Assembly: GCF_000418325.1 (NCBI RefSeq)
Contig: NC_021658.1
Span: forward strand, 4,761,501-4,825,500
Direction of reading: 5' to 3'
Origin: Sorangium cellulosum So0157-2
GTDB taxonomy: Bacteria; Myxococcota_A; Polyangia; Polyangiales; Polyangiaceae
Length of the DNA: 64,000 nucleotides
The position numbers and the translations under genes were made by a program. The notes beneath the pieces are model-generated. The model worked only from the letters and a program-made list of their open reading frames with translations. It did no database searches and had not been told where the DNA came from. Every line of letters begins with the position of its first letter. The first letter of the stretch is position 1. Positions 47,262 through 57,169 of the stretch are shown piece after piece.

Positions 47262-47984
47262 ATGGGGAGAACTCGCTCGACCACCATCGCCACTCGCGCC
47301 CTGATCCGGCCCTCGCTCTCCGGAGGACTCGCGCTCGCGATCGCCGCGTGCGGCGCCGGTGAACAAGGGAGCACCCTGGATGCACCGAGTCTGCCGCTGA
47401 CACAGCGCGACAGCGGCGATGTCGTGCCGGCCGCCGCCAGCGACGACGGGAGCGAGCGCGCGCTGCCGGCGCCGGACGCGGCAGGGATCGCGAGCGTGGC
47501 GGTCCCGATCGGCAGCACCGGGTTCTCGCGCGGAAGGTCGACGGCGGTCGTCAAGGCCCCGCTGGAGCGCGTGCGCGCCACCGTGCTCTCGTTCGAGCGC
47601 TATCCGGAGTTCATGCCGCACTACAAGAAGTGCCGCGTGCTCGGGCGCACGCCCGCAGGTGGATGGGATATCTACATGGAGGTCTCGGCGCTGCAGGGCG
47701 CCGTCACGATGTGGGCGCGCGTCGAGTTCCAGAAGCCCGTCCTCGTGGACGGGGTCGAGACCTACGCGTCACGCTTCGTCGCCGGCAACGTGAAAGACCT
47801 CCAGGCCACCTGGCAGCTGGAGAAGATCGACGCCCGGACGACGCGCGTGTCCCTCGAGGTCTTCCTCCGGCCGAAGCTGCCGCTGCCGAAGAGCCTCCTC
47901 AACGCAGAGAACCTGGACGGCTCGGCGCGCGCCGTCGCGTCCGTCCGGGCGCGCGCCGAGCAGGCGCAGGACGGGAACCGCTGA
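47262..47984 (+). CDS. START/SRPBCC-like lipoprotein
   Basis: A 240-residue predicted lipoprotein: N-terminal signal with lipobox LAIAACG near residue 30, then an Ala/Asp/Pro-rich linker to ~80. Residues ~90-225 resemble the polyketide-cyclase/START ligand-binding fold (KAPLERVRATVLSFERYPEFMPHYKKCRVL, then alternating strands and a long C-terminal helix). Such domains bind lipids or other hydrophobic ligands. The lipobox places it in the envelope, so it is not a PKS cyclase. Convergent with the beta-helix gene. Confidence 0.72.
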   Translation: MGRTRSTTIATRALIRPSLSGGLALAIAACGAGEQGSTLDAPSLPLTQRDSGDVVPAAASDDGSERALPAPDAAGIASVAVPIGSTGFSRGRSTAVVKAPLERVRATVLSFERYPEFMPHYKKCRVLGRTPAGGWDIYMEVSALQGAVTMWARVEFQKPVLVDGVETYASRFVAGNVKDLQATWQLEKIDARTTRVSLEVFLRPKLPLPKSLLNAENLDGSARAVASVRARAEQAQDGNR

Positions 47985-48062
47985 CGCGCGCCAGAGCGAG
48001 GCCGGCGAGGCGAACGCCGAGCGGCGCGGCTCCCTCCGGAGGCGCGACGCTCGCGTCTCGCC

Positions 48063-49754
48063 TCAGGGCATCCGGACGCTGAGGTTGTCCACCGGCCCCC
48101 ACGGGCCGTCCGGGGGAGGGGCGCCGAGCGTCCACTTGCGGATCGGCGTCCCGGGGGGCAGGCCGACGTAACTGTGGCGGTGGCGGGACCCGTTCAGGTG
48201 CGCCCGGTTGCCCAGGAAGGCGCTCAGCCCGGCGGGATCCTCGTTCTGGATGCCGTAAAGCGTGTTCCCCGACAGCGTGTTTCCCTCGACCAGCGCGCGC
48301 GCGCAGCCCCGCAGCCAGATCCCTTTCCCGTCGTTGTTGGCGGCCTTGCACCCGACGATCCGCGCGTCCTTCTGCCGATCGAGCAGGAACCCCGCCCCCT
48401 TCCGCGGGTCGCCGCGCGACGGACCGGCGTCGACCGGCGGGGCCGGCGGCTGCACGAACAGGGGGGCGCGGTGCACCGTGTTGCCGTCGGCGATGCAGTC
48501 GATGAACGCGTTGCCCTCGCCGCCCACGAGGCCGCCCCCCGGGGCCGCGAGCGGCGCCGACGCGATGAACCCGGCCGCGAGGCCGTCGTTCTCGGCCGTC
48601 CCGCTCGCGTTCCTGTTGCCCAGGGCCACGCAGCGCCGCAGCACCACCTGGCCGGTCGCGTGGAGCGCGAAGCCGGCGGCGGGCGCGTTCGCGCCCACGC
48701 TGTGGTTGCCCAGCGCGCGGCAGCCCTCGATCGACGCGCGGAACACCGCCCGGCCGATGCGGAAGCCGAGCGCGGAGAAATCGCGGACCGCGTCGGCGGA
48801 CGCGGCCGGGTTCGCGTTGTAGTTCCCGTCCGCCTCGCAATCGACCATCTCGAGGTTGTTCGTGGTCGAGATGTTGAATCCGCACGCCCGGTTGCCGGTG
48901 AGCGTGAAGTTCCGGTTCGCCCGGCAGCGGAGGAACTTGTAATTCTCGCCCCACGCGAAGAAGCCGGCCGGCTCGCCGCCCGACGTGTTGTCGTGCGCCT
49001 CGCAGTCCTCCACGAGCACGTTCCGGCAGATGACGAAGTCGGCGCCGACGACGTTGAACTGCACCCCGCTCGGCTCAGCGCTGGTGTTCGCCGTGCGGTT
49101 GAACACGCACCGCTTGACCTCCACGTCGTCGCAGAACAGGACGAGCGCGCCCAGCGTCACCACGGAATCGAGCCGGCTCGTGTTCTCCGAGCACACGCAG
49201 TCGAGCATCCGGATGTCGGAGGCAAAGGCGATGTTGCCCTCGGCGTCCTGCGCGCCCATCACGAAGATCCCGCCGTTGCGGCACAGGAAGGTCGTGTCGA
49301 GCACCCCGTCGCCGCCGCACCGCCTGACCGACAGGCCGATCAGATCCACCTGGCAGCACGCCCTGGTGACGATCCCCACCCCCTGGATCCCGAGCACGCT
49401 GCCGTTCTTGATGACGAGCCGCCGACGCCCCTCGGCGTAGACGCCGACGTTCCCGGAGACGACCTCGCCCCGGCACGGCCGCGCGCTCGGATCCGGGGCG
49501 CGGGCGGGCGCCGGAGGGTCGATCTGCCGCAGCGTCCTCCCGCACAGGTCCAGCGTGACATCGTCGCTGGCGATCGTGATCGCCCGCGCGTTCTCGTCCG
49601 CCGCCACCCAGTCGACGTCCTCGACCAGCGCGTACTGGCCGGGCGCCGTGATGACGAAGGGGACACGGCGGGTCGGGTCCGGTCCGCCGTTGATGTCCTG
49701 CGACGTGATCGGCGTCCTGCGGCAGCACGCGTCGCCGTGGGGGGGCTCGCTCAT
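48063..49754 (-). CDS. Right-handed parallel beta-helix repeat protein
   Basis: A 563-residue protein with many short coils of the pectate-lyase-like beta-helix type: VDLIGLSVRRCGGDGV, VKRCVFNRTANTS, VEDCEAHDNTSGG, MVDCEADGNYN, IEGCRALGNHSVG, LRRCVALGNRNASG, IVGCKAANNDGKG, VEGNTLSGNTLYG. A cap segment with DVTLDLCGRTLRQ precedes them. No signal peptide is obvious and no catalytic residues can be assigned, so the activity (polysaccharide lyase, epimerase or adhesion) is open. Many Cys residues are spaced along the helix. It is followed by the LysR gene 52 bases away. Confidence 0.78.
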   Translation of the reverse strand: MSEPPHGDACCRRTPITSQDINGGPDPTRRVPFVITAPGQYALVEDVDWVAADENARAITIASDDVTLDLCGRTLRQIDPPAPARAPDPSARPCRGEVVSGNVGVYAEGRRRLVIKNGSVLGIQGVGIVTRACCQVDLIGLSVRRCGGDGVLDTTFLCRNGGIFVMGAQDAEGNIAFASDIRMLDCVCSENTSRLDSVVTLGALVLFCDDVEVKRCVFNRTANTSAEPSGVQFNVVGADFVICRNVLVEDCEAHDNTSGGEPAGFFAWGENYKFLRCRANRNFTLTGNRACGFNISTTNNLEMVDCEADGNYNANPAASADAVRDFSALGFRIGRAVFRASIEGCRALGNHSVGANAPAAGFALHATGQVVLRRCVALGNRNASGTAENDGLAAGFIASAPLAAPGGGLVGGEGNAFIDCIADGNTVHRAPLFVQPPAPPVDAGPSRGDPRKGAGFLLDRQKDARIVGCKAANNDGKGIWLRGCARALVEGNTLSGNTLYGIQNEDPAGLSAFLGNRAHLNGSRHRHSYVGLPPGTPIRKWTLGAPPPDGPWGPVDNLSVRMP

Positions 49755-49806
49755 GATCCTCGGCCGGGAGTCTACCCGAGGCCGCGGCGCGCCTGGGCCG
49801 GCGCGC

Positions 49807-50700
49807 TCACTGGATCGGCACGGCGCGCAGCGACTCGGCGAGCTTCGCGTAGAGCGAGCTCCGCGGGTCGTCGCGCCGGTAGACGAGCCGGAAATGGTCG
49901 CGCGCGAGCGACGCCGACGGGAGCAGCCGCTTCAGCTTGCCGCCGCGGAGCTCGGCGGCGACCATGTGGAGCGGCAGCACGGCCACGCCCTCGCCGGCGA
50001 GCACCAGCGTCTTCATCGCGGCGCCGAGCCCCACCCAGCGGTGGCGCGCGAACGCGAAGCGGCCTGCGCCGCCCGCCTGGTCCGCGAGGTACCGGAACAG
50101 CGGCATGGTCGCGTCGATGTCGAGCAGGCAGTGCCGCGAGGCGTGCTCGGCGCGGGAGAACGGCGCGCGCCGCAGCAGCCTGGGCGACGCCACGAAGGCG
50201 TAGCGCTCCTCGTGCAGCGTCTCCGCCGCGAGGCTCGCGGCGCTCCAGCGGGCGCTCGTGACCACGCAATCGACGCTGCGGTCGGAGAGGCGCCGCAGCA
50301 GATCGTCGGAGGCGCCGAAGTAGAGGTGGAGGATGAGCTCGGGGCGCCGCCGCGTCAGCGCGCCGAGCTGGGGGACGATCCACGACATCCCGAGCTCGAA
50401 GCGCGTGCCGAGCGTCAGCTCGACCGGGGCGGGCGCGGGGCTCATCGCGCTGCGGAGGCAGTCCTCGGCGAGGGCCAGGCACTGGCGGGCGCGCGGCAGC
50501 AAGGCGAGCCCCTGCGGCGTGAGGTGCACCCGCCGGGTGGTCCGCTCGAACAGCGGCGCGCCCACCTGCGCCTCGATCTGCCGGATGCGCTGGCCGAACG
50601 CCGCGGGGCTGAGCGCGACGGCGCGCGCCGCGGTCCGGAAGTTCAGCGTCCTCGCCGCGGCCTCGAAGCAGGCGAGGTTCTCCAAGGACGGGAGCCGCAT
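49807..50700 (-). CDS. LysR-family transcriptional regulator
   Basis: A 297-residue regulator. The open frame extends to 50808, but the winged-helix domain begins at MRLPSLENLACFEAAARTLN, so the start is set at 50700. The N-terminal helix-turn-helix (FRTAARAVALSPAAFGQRIRQ, then LFERTTRRVHLTPQG) is typical; the C-terminal substrate-binding domain resembles GcvA-type members. Target and inducer are unknown; the neighbours on the same strand are surface proteins, not an obvious metabolic operon. Confidence 0.9.
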   Translation of the reverse strand: MRLPSLENLACFEAAARTLNFRTAARAVALSPAAFGQRIRQIEAQVGAPLFERTTRRVHLTPQGLALLPRARQCLALAEDCLRSAMSPAPAPVELTLGTRFELGMSWIVPQLGALTRRRPELILHLYFGASDDLLRRLSDRSVDCVVTSARWSAASLAAETLHEERYAFVASPRLLRRAPFSRAEHASRHCLLDIDATMPLFRYLADQAGGAGRFAFARHRWVGLGAAMKTLVLAGEGVAVLPLHMVAAELRGGKLKRLLPSASLARDHFRLVYRRDDPRSSLYAKLAESLRAVPIQ

Positions 50701-50907
50701 CGCCGCATTGTATCGCCCAGCGCAACAATCCAGGCGGTGAAATATCGCTCCGCGATCCGCGGGCGCCGAAGTCGCCGGCGCGGTTGTGGGTCGCCGGCGC
50801 GTGGTCACGCGGTCGCGCGGTCGCGCGGGGTGCTGCGGGGGCGCCCCGGCGACGGCCGCGGTCGCGCGGGGCGCTGCAGGGGTGCGGCCGGGAGGCGGCC
50901 GCCGGCG

Positions 50908-52158
50908 CTACTGGGGATCCTCGACGGGCGCGGTCCCGACCGCGACCGTGCCGCCGTTCGCGACCCACTTGAAGCCGTCGACGAGCGCGGTCGAGTCGAG
51001 CCTCTCGTCGCCGGTGTCGAAGATCATGAACCGCAGCTTGAGCTCCTCGCCGCCTTTCACCGGGGCCTGCGTGCGGAGCCAGCCGGTCGCGCCGGCGTCG
51101 TCCCACAGGCCGAACCCGGTGCCCTCGAGCTCGTCGGCCCCGCGGTCGCACCCTTCGCAGACATCGAAGAAGCCGATGTTGACGCTGACCGGGTTGCCCA
51201 GGCTATCGAACGAGAGGTTGCCGTTGAGCGACCCGGGCGGGGCCGGCGTGGCCAGCGCGAGGAACTGATCGTTGAAGTGGTCGCAGATGAACTCCGGGTA
51301 TTCGAAGGTGTAGAACTTGAACGCGAACTCGTAGCCGGTCGCGTTCGTCGGCGTGCGGATGACGAGCTCGAGGCCGATGTCGTCGTTGATGTTCGACGAA
51401 GGAGGGCAATCCGGGTTGTCCTGCGGGAAGCCGGGCGGCGCCTCCCCCGGGCCGTAGTTCGTGCAGTCCGGCGTGTTGCACGCGCCCGGCCAGTGGGCGA
51501 TCCGGGCGCGGCCCGTGGACAGGACGAGCATGCGGTCCCCGCCCTGCACGTGCACGTTGGGACCGAACGAGTCGAGCACGCCGACCGCCGGCGTGGGCTC
51601 CGCGCGCGAGCCGTCGCCGCGCACGTACTCCGCGCTCAGCACGCCCCACCGCCTGTCGCCGGGCGACGCCTTGGCGCAGAGGTCGACGGCGCGAGCCCCG
51701 TGCATGGCGTCGAAATCGGCGGGCGCGATGTTCCGGTCGCAGGTCGGCAGCAGGTTGTCGATCTCGCCGTCGCAGTCCTCGTCGGCCGGCTCGGGCACGA
51801 CGCCGGCGTCGTCAGGCTCGGTGATCGCGACCTCGAGGGCGCCCGGGTTGACGTTCGCGTCGTCGTCGTTGCAGTCGCCGTCCTCCACGGTGAACCCGTC
51901 ACCGTCGTCGTCGCGCTGCTCGGGCTCGCTGCTCGGCGCGCCGCCGTGGCCGAAATCGACCCCCGAGCTCGCCCCCGCGGAGCCCCCGCCGGCGCCGGCC
52001 TCCGCCGTCGTGGCGCTCGTCGCGCCCCCGCCCCCGCCCACGCCGACCGCGCCGGGCGCCTGCTGGTCGCGCGACGCCGCGGAGCACCCGCTCGACGACC
52101 AGAGCGCCGCCCCGACGCTCGCACAGAGACCCAAGTAGATGAAGCGCCGGCCTCTCAT
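50908..52158 (-). CDS. Lipoprotein with choice-of-anchor L-like domain and calcium-binding repeat
   Basis: A 416-residue predicted lipoprotein: signal MRGRRFIYLGLCASVGAALW with lipobox SSGC, then a Gly/Ala/Ser linker. A thrombospondin type-3-like acidic segment (DDDGDGFTVEDGDCNDDD) and a second acidic cluster DADEDCDGEIDN-like near residue 130 should bind calcium. The remaining ~260 residues resemble the choice-of-anchor L domain common in myxobacterial surface proteins, with paired Cys (CDRNI, CNTPDC, CEGCD). Probably exposed on the outer membrane. Function unknown. Confidence 0.75.
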   Translation of the reverse strand: MRGRRFIYLGLCASVGAALWSSSGCSAASRDQQAPGAVGVGGGGGATSATTAEAGAGGGSAGASSGVDFGHGGAPSSEPEQRDDDGDGFTVEDGDCNDDDANVNPGALEVAITEPDDAGVVPEPADEDCDGEIDNLLPTCDRNIAPADFDAMHGARAVDLCAKASPGDRRWGVLSAEYVRGDGSRAEPTPAVGVLDSFGPNVHVQGGDRMLVLSTGRARIAHWPGACNTPDCTNYGPGEAPPGFPQDNPDCPPSSNINDDIGLELVIRTPTNATGYEFAFKFYTFEYPEFICDHFNDQFLALATPAPPGSLNGNLSFDSLGNPVSVNIGFFDVCEGCDRGADELEGTGFGLWDDAGATGWLRTQAPVKGGEELKLRFMIFDTGDERLDSTALVDGFKWVANGGTVAVGTAPVEDPQ

Positions 52159-52234
52159 GGTGCATCCCTCGATGGTCGCTCGGACCGCCGGAGGGCCCTC
52201 GTGTTTCCGGCTGCCCGTCGCACCTCCAATCCCA

Positions 52235-55200
52235 TCATGGCCGCGGCTCCCTGTCTGCTGCTCCCTGCCGCGAGGGCAAGGACCCGTCGTCGGGCGGCTC
52301 GGACCCTCGCCGCAGGAGGCGCGCGGCCCACGCAGCGAGCGCCAGCAGCCCGAGGGCCAGCGCGGCCCCGATCGGCGCGCGGTGTCGCTCGGTGAACGGG
52401 AGGTCGCGCGCGACCGGGGCGGCGCCGAAGCCCGGGTTGGCCTGCGCGGCGCCGAGCCTCGCGGCGACGGGCGGACGCTCGCGCTCGACGCGGTCGAGCA
52501 CGTCGCCGAGGTCGTAGCGGGGGCGCTTGCCGAGGGCGTCGCCGATGTAGAGCCGGTGCGGGCCGGGCTGGACGGCGCGGAACACGATCTCGCGGGCCCG
52601 CACCTCGCCCTGCGCGCCCGAGAGGGAGAGCGGCGCCGAGTCGCCGTCGTGGATCGTGAGGCGGAGGAAGCGCTTCCGCGTCGGGCTCAGCGGGATCCGC
52701 GTCGACGCGAGCGCCGGCCCGGCCTCGCCGCGCGGGCGGATCCGATGGATCCGCCCGCTCCCCACGGCAGGCCAGACCGCGCGGTAGGTGGTCGAGGCGA
52801 CGTCGACCCGGCGGCTGAACTCCGGCGTGGCGACGTCGAGGAGGACGGCGTGCAGCGGCGCGCCGTGGGCGCCGGCGTCGAGCGTGACCAGGGTCGCCTG
52901 CGCGTCGTCGTCCCGCCGCGTCTCGACGATCGCGAGCGGCAGCAGCGCGGCCTTCTCGGCGGCGGCCGGCGGCTCGCACGCGACGGTGCCGCCCGTGATC
53001 CGGACGTCCGCGGCCGCGCCGGGCGCCGGGGCGCGCTCGGGGACGAGGCGGATCCGGACCAGGGCGGCGCGCGAGAGGGGATAGGCCACCGAGAGGTGCT
53101 CGACGGCCTCCTCGCCCTGCGGGATCCGGTACACGTAGGCGCCGCGCGCCACCTCGCTGAGCGATCTCGGGTCCGCGCCGGTGTCGACGCGCGCCTCGCG
53201 GAGGAAGCTGCTGCCGAGGACGCTGAGCTCGACCCGGCAGTGGCGCGTACCGGGCGCGTCGAGGGCCCAGGTCGCGTGCGCCACGCCGGCGGCGTCCACG
53301 CCCGGATCGAGCATCGTGGCGGCGATCCGCCCGGAGGAGGGGGCGGCGCCCGCCTCGCGCAGCACGTACGGCACCTCGGCGCCGTCGGGCCCGGCGACGC
53401 GGACGTCGGCGAGCAGGTCCTCGGCGCGGCTCTCGCGGTAGAGGTCGAGATCGACGTCGATGCGGTGGTCGCCGGCCGCGTCCACGCCGTCGATGGGCCG
53501 GACGAGCGCGTGCCTCTCGGTCGGCAGCGGCGCGACGGTCTGCGCCTCGGAGGGCCGCGCGAGGCCGGTCGCCGCGAGCAGCGCGAAGAGCCCGGCCGCG
53601 CCCCTCGGCCCGGCGCGCAGGAGCGTCACGAGGCGCCGGCCGAACCGCGCGTAGAGGAACCCGCCGCCGACGAGCAGCGCGCCGACGCCGGTGAAGAGCG
53701 CGATCTGGTAGATGCGCTCCACGTGCCAGACGTCCCACGCCACGAGCTTCGCGATCGTGACGGCGAACAGCGAGAGCCCGGCGTACCGGTGGAAGGCGTC
53801 GCGCGCCGCGAACCCCGCCGTGAGCAGCGCGATGGCGGCGAGCGCGAGCACGAGCGTCGTCGCCATGGCGAGGCTGCCCTGCTGGCCCTCGAGGGCGGCG
53901 CGGTGCTGCACGGCGAGCTCGGCGAACTCGGCCGCGTCGAGCGGGGCGGGGGGCGCGGGGGGCAGCGCGGTGATCGCGCTCCGCACCTCGATGACGACGG
54001 TCGCGAGGAGCAAGGCGTACCCTGCGCAGAGCGCCGTGAGCCCCGCGGCGCGCAGGTCGGCGCGCGCGGGGCTCACGGCGCGCTCGGCGGTCTCGGCGCG
54101 CGCGACCCCGGCGCGGGACAGCAGGCAGCCTGCGGCCAGCAGGGCCGCGCTCACGCCCGCGAACGCGTACGCCCGCGCGTTGAGCAGGACGGGGACGGCC
54201 ATGACCCCGTCGCGGCCGCGCGTGTCGAACCAGGTCGTCACGAGCGCCTCGGTCTCGACCCGATCGACGCCGAGCGCCCGCGCGAGGGCGGCGAGGAAGA
54301 GCAGCGAGGTGACGACGAGCCAGGCGCGCTCGCCGGTGCGCGCGGCGATGGCCGCCGCGACCGCCGCGAGGATGCCCCAGAGCACGGTGACCGTGGCCCC
54401 GCCGAGCCCGAAGGCGACGGCCGCGGCGAACAGCGCGAGGGCCTGCCCGAGGAGCAGGGCGACGCGATCGGCGGCGCGCGCCGCGCCGGCGCGCAGGAGC
54501 GCCGCGCCGAGCGCGAGGTCCAGGGCGCCGGCGACGGCGGTGAGCAGCGCGCGGAGCGTCGGCGTCTCCTCCGGCGTCGCGCCAAGCGCGGCCGCGACGA
54601 ACCCGAGCGTCGCCACGCTGGCGGCGAGCGCGCCGGACCAGGCGAGCGCCGTCGCGCCGGGCTCGCGCGGGCGCCGCGCGGAGGCGCCGACGGCGCCGAG
54701 GAACACGAGCATGACGAGCGACGACGCGCCCAGGAAGCCCGCGTCGACGGCCGCCGGCGCGGCCGCGTCGTCCGGCGCGAGCGCGCGCGGCGCCGCCGCC
54801 GCGATCGCGCCTGCCGAGGCGGCCGCCGCGACGAGGAGCAGGGCAGGGAGCCCGGCGCGCGCGGCCATCCACGCCGCGACGGCGGCGGCGCCCGCGATCG
54901 CGACCGCGAAGAGCGCCGGCTCGGCCTCGAGCAACAGCATGCCCGCGGTGCAGGCGAAGAGCGCCGCGCCCGCCGAGCACGCGACGGCGGTCCTCCGATC
55001 GAGGTGGCCGAAGGCCCCGGCGCCGCGGAGCCAGCCGGCGAGGTAGACGAGCGTCCAGAGCGCGACCAGCGCGGCGAGCGCCGTCCGGTGCGGCGCCGGC
55101 GCGTCCGCGAACGTCGCGGCGAAAACGAGGAAGGCCGAGCCCATCGGCGCCAGCAGCCAGCCGCGCTCGCCGAGCGCGCGCAGCGCGACGGTCGCCGCGA

Positions 55201-56875
55201 TCGCGAGCGCGATGGCGGCGGCGGCGAGCGCGCGCGGGGCGTCGAAGAGCAGCGCGCCCGCGCCTGCGTGCGCGAGCGCGAGCGAGGCGGCCGCGAGCGC
55301 GGTGGCGTCCGCGGGTGCCGCTCCGGGGACGCCGCCGGCTGGCGCGGGGACGGTCGCGGCCGCGCCGCTGGCGGCGGTCGGGGCAGGCGCGGCGCCGGGA
55401 GCGGCGTCCGGGGCGGACGCCGCGCCGCTGGCGGCGGTCGGGGCAGGCGCGGCGCCGGGAGCGGCGTTCGCGCGGCGTGCCCAGAGCGCGCGCAGGAGGC
55501 CCTGCAAGGCCGCGAGCCCGACGAACGCGAGCGGCACGGCGCGGGCGGCGAGCGGGAGGTAGGGCCCTGGGAGCGCCTGGTCCGGCGCATCGAGCCAGGG
55601 CAGCGCGCTCGGGTCTCCGCCGTCCGGGGGAGCGCTCGCGTCGAAGTGCCGATCGTACCAGCCCCAGAACAGCGCCGTGTGGCCCGCGAGCGCGAGCCAG
55701 GGCGCGACGCGGAAGCCGAGCTTCGCGGCCACCGCGTGGACGACGCTCGTCATGAGCAGGAGGTAGCTGAACAGGACGAGCGGCCGGTCCTGCCCGGTCG
55801 ACAGCACGACCGGGTTGAGGAACCCGGCGACGAGGGAGAGGATCAGGATCGCCTCGCCGCGGTGGCGGAGCGCGAGCGCGGCGCCGAGCAGGAGGAGCAC
55901 CGTGTCCGCCGCGAAGGCGGCGGGGATCGGGATGAGCTCGTACAGCGCCGCGCTCGCCCACACCGACACGATCAGGACCGCGAGCCCGAGGCCGATGAGC
56001 GCGTGGACGAAGCGGCGCTGTGCCCGCCCGCGGAGCACCTCGGCCGCCGCGAGGAGCGCGGCGCCGGTCACGGCGCCGATCGCGACGCGCCCGAGGGGCC
56101 CGACCCAGGCGTTGTCCGCGGCGTATTTGAAGAAGAAGAGCGCGCCGAGCAGGAAGGTCGCCGCGCCTGCGCGGGTGAGCCAGGTGAGGCCGAGCCTCTC
56201 CTCGATGGTGGGGGTCTCCGGGCCTCCGTGGCGCGCGGCCGAGGCGGCGCTGGCGGCGCTCTCGTCGAGCGGCGCGAGGCGAGGCGGGAGAGGGGCGGCG
56301 GTCTCCGGGAGCGCGACCGCCGGCGGCACGCCGCCGGCGTCGGTGGCGACGTCCGGGAACGCGATCGCCGGCGGCGCGCCGGCAGCATCGAGCCCAGGAT
56401 GTGCGCCGGCGAATGCAGGCGCCGCACCTGCGCCGAACGCGGGCGCCGCACCTGCGCCGAGGACGGGCGCCGCACCTGCGCCGAGCGCGGGCGCCGCACC
56501 TGCGCCGAACGCGGGCGCCGCACCTGCGCCGAGCGCGGGCGGTGCTCCGGCGGACCCCTCGTCGATCGCGGGCAGCGCGCCTGCGGCCCCGGTGGCCGCT
56601 GGGGGCGCGACCGACGGCGGCGTGAGGGCGTCCTGGGCAGTTCGCTCCGGCGCCACGGGCTGCGCGTTGCGCGGGCTCTCCACCGCGGCGGTCGGCTCGG
56701 GGCGCCCGCGCTGCCCGGAGAGCTCGGCCAGCCGGTGCTCGAGCGCGTGGATCCGCAGCAGCAAATCCTCGTTGCGCCGGTTGGCCCGGACGGCGAACAC
56801 GAAGGCCACCAGCGGGGCAACCAGGAGATAGCCGGCGAGCGCGAGCCCGAAAAAGACGACGATTCCTGCCCCCAT
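52235..56875 (-). CDS. Giant membrane protein, DUF2339-like region fused to a DUF3999-like region
   Basis: 1546 residues. An N-terminal helix and coiled coil (RIHALEHRLAEL) are followed by a Gly/Ala/Pro linker that contains five 24-bp repeats. Residues ~230-1120 hold more than twenty hydrophobic helices and match the DUF2339 pattern (WLTRAGAATFLLGALFFFKYAAD, RHRGEAILILSLVAGFLNPV). After the signal-like LARPSEAQT comes a periplasmic beta-rich region of about 350 residues and a final helix with an Arg/Pro tail, which fits the DUF3999 type. These two families are usually separate adjacent genes; here they are one chain. Function unknown; a role in cell-envelope assembly is inference. Confidence 0.78.
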   Translation of the reverse strand: MGAGIVVFFGLALAGYLLVAPLVAFVFAVRANRRNEDLLLRIHALEHRLAELSGQRGRPEPTAAVESPRNAQPVAPERTAQDALTPPSVAPPAATGAAGALPAIDEGSAGAPPALGAGAAPAFGAGAAPALGAGAAPVLGAGAAPAFGAGAAPAFAGAHPGLDAAGAPPAIAFPDVATDAGGVPPAVALPETAAPLPPRLAPLDESAASAASAARHGGPETPTIEERLGLTWLTRAGAATFLLGALFFFKYAADNAWVGPLGRVAIGAVTGAALLAAAEVLRGRAQRRFVHALIGLGLAVLIVSVWASAALYELIPIPAAFAADTVLLLLGAALALRHRGEAILILSLVAGFLNPVVLSTGQDRPLVLFSYLLLMTSVVHAVAAKLGFRVAPWLALAGHTALFWGWYDRHFDASAPPDGGDPSALPWLDAPDQALPGPYLPLAARAVPLAFVGLAALQGLLRALWARRANAAPGAAPAPTAASGAASAPDAAPGAAPAPTAASGAAATVPAPAGGVPGAAPADATALAAASLALAHAGAGALLFDAPRALAAAAIALAIAATVALRALGERGWLLAPMGSAFLVFAATFADAPAPHRTALAALVALWTLVYLAGWLRGAGAFGHLDRRTAVACSAGAALFACTAGMLLLEAEPALFAVAIAGAAAVAAWMAARAGLPALLLVAAAASAGAIAAAAPRALAPDDAAAPAAVDAGFLGASSLVMLVFLGAVGASARRPREPGATALAWSGALAASVATLGFVAAALGATPEETPTLRALLTAVAGALDLALGAALLRAGAARAADRVALLLGQALALFAAAVAFGLGGATVTVLWGILAAVAAAIAARTGERAWLVVTSLLFLAALARALGVDRVETEALVTTWFDTRGRDGVMAVPVLLNARAYAFAGVSAALLAAGCLLSRAGVARAETAERAVSPARADLRAAGLTALCAGYALLLATVVIEVRSAITALPPAPPAPLDAAEFAELAVQHRAALEGQQGSLAMATTLVLALAAIALLTAGFAARDAFHRYAGLSLFAVTIAKLVAWDVWHVERIYQIALFTGVGALLVGGGFLYARFGRRLVTLLRAGPRGAAGLFALLAATGLARPSEAQTVAPLPTERHALVRPIDGVDAAGDHRIDVDLDLYRESRAEDLLADVRVAGPDGAEVPYVLREAGAAPSSGRIAATMLDPGVDAAGVAHATWALDAPGTRHCRVELSVLGSSFLREARVDTGADPRSLSEVARGAYVYRIPQGEEAVEHLSVAYPLSRAALVRIRLVPERAPAPGAAADVRITGGTVACEPPAAAEKAALLPLAIVETRRDDDAQATLVTLDAGAHGAPLHAVLLDVATPEFSRRVDVASTTYRAVWPAVGSGRIHRIRPRGEAGPALASTRIPLSPTRKRFLRLTIHDGDSAPLSLSGAQGEVRAREIVFRAVQPGPHRLYIGDALGKRPRYDLGDVLDRVERERPPVAARLGAAQANPGFGAAPVARDLPFTERHRAPIGAALALGLLALAAWAARLLRRGSEPPDDGSLPSRQGAADREPRP
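56418..56537 (-). repeat. Five 24-bp in-frame repeats in the DUF2339-like gene linker
   Basis: Units begin at 56418, 56442, 56466, 56490 and 56514 and encode Gly-Ala-Gly-Ala-Ala-Pro-Ala/Val-Phe/Leu on the minus strand. They form a flexible linker between the coiled coil and the membrane region. Confidence 0.85.
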
Positions 56876-57169
56876 GGGGGCTTCGTAGCATGGGGCGCCT
56901 GTCGCCGGCGCCGCCCGTCCGCGCGATGACGCCTGCGCTGTTTACGCTGCCCTGCCGACGGCCCACCCGCGCCTGCGACACCTTTCGGCGCGCGCTGGGA
57001 CTGGAGTAAGGTGCATCCCCATGAGGAACACACGCCTGCCTGATCGCCCGGCCCGGGGCGCCTGCTATCTTCCCCGTGTTCCCGGACGGCGGCGTTGCTC
57101 GGGGGGGGAGCGCGGCCATTCGGGAACAGTTCTTTTGTCCTCTCGCCTCGCTGCTCCGGAGACCTCGCG

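Noticed and set aside
47262..47984. PKS-type polyketide cyclase
   Set aside because: The fold is similar, but a lipobox places it in the envelope and it is about 30 kb from the PKS.
52139..56929. 1596-residue plus-strand frame opposite the DUF2339-like gene
   Set aside because: It is Arg/Gly-rich without family pattern, whereas the minus strand gives many hydrophobic helices and conserved motifs.
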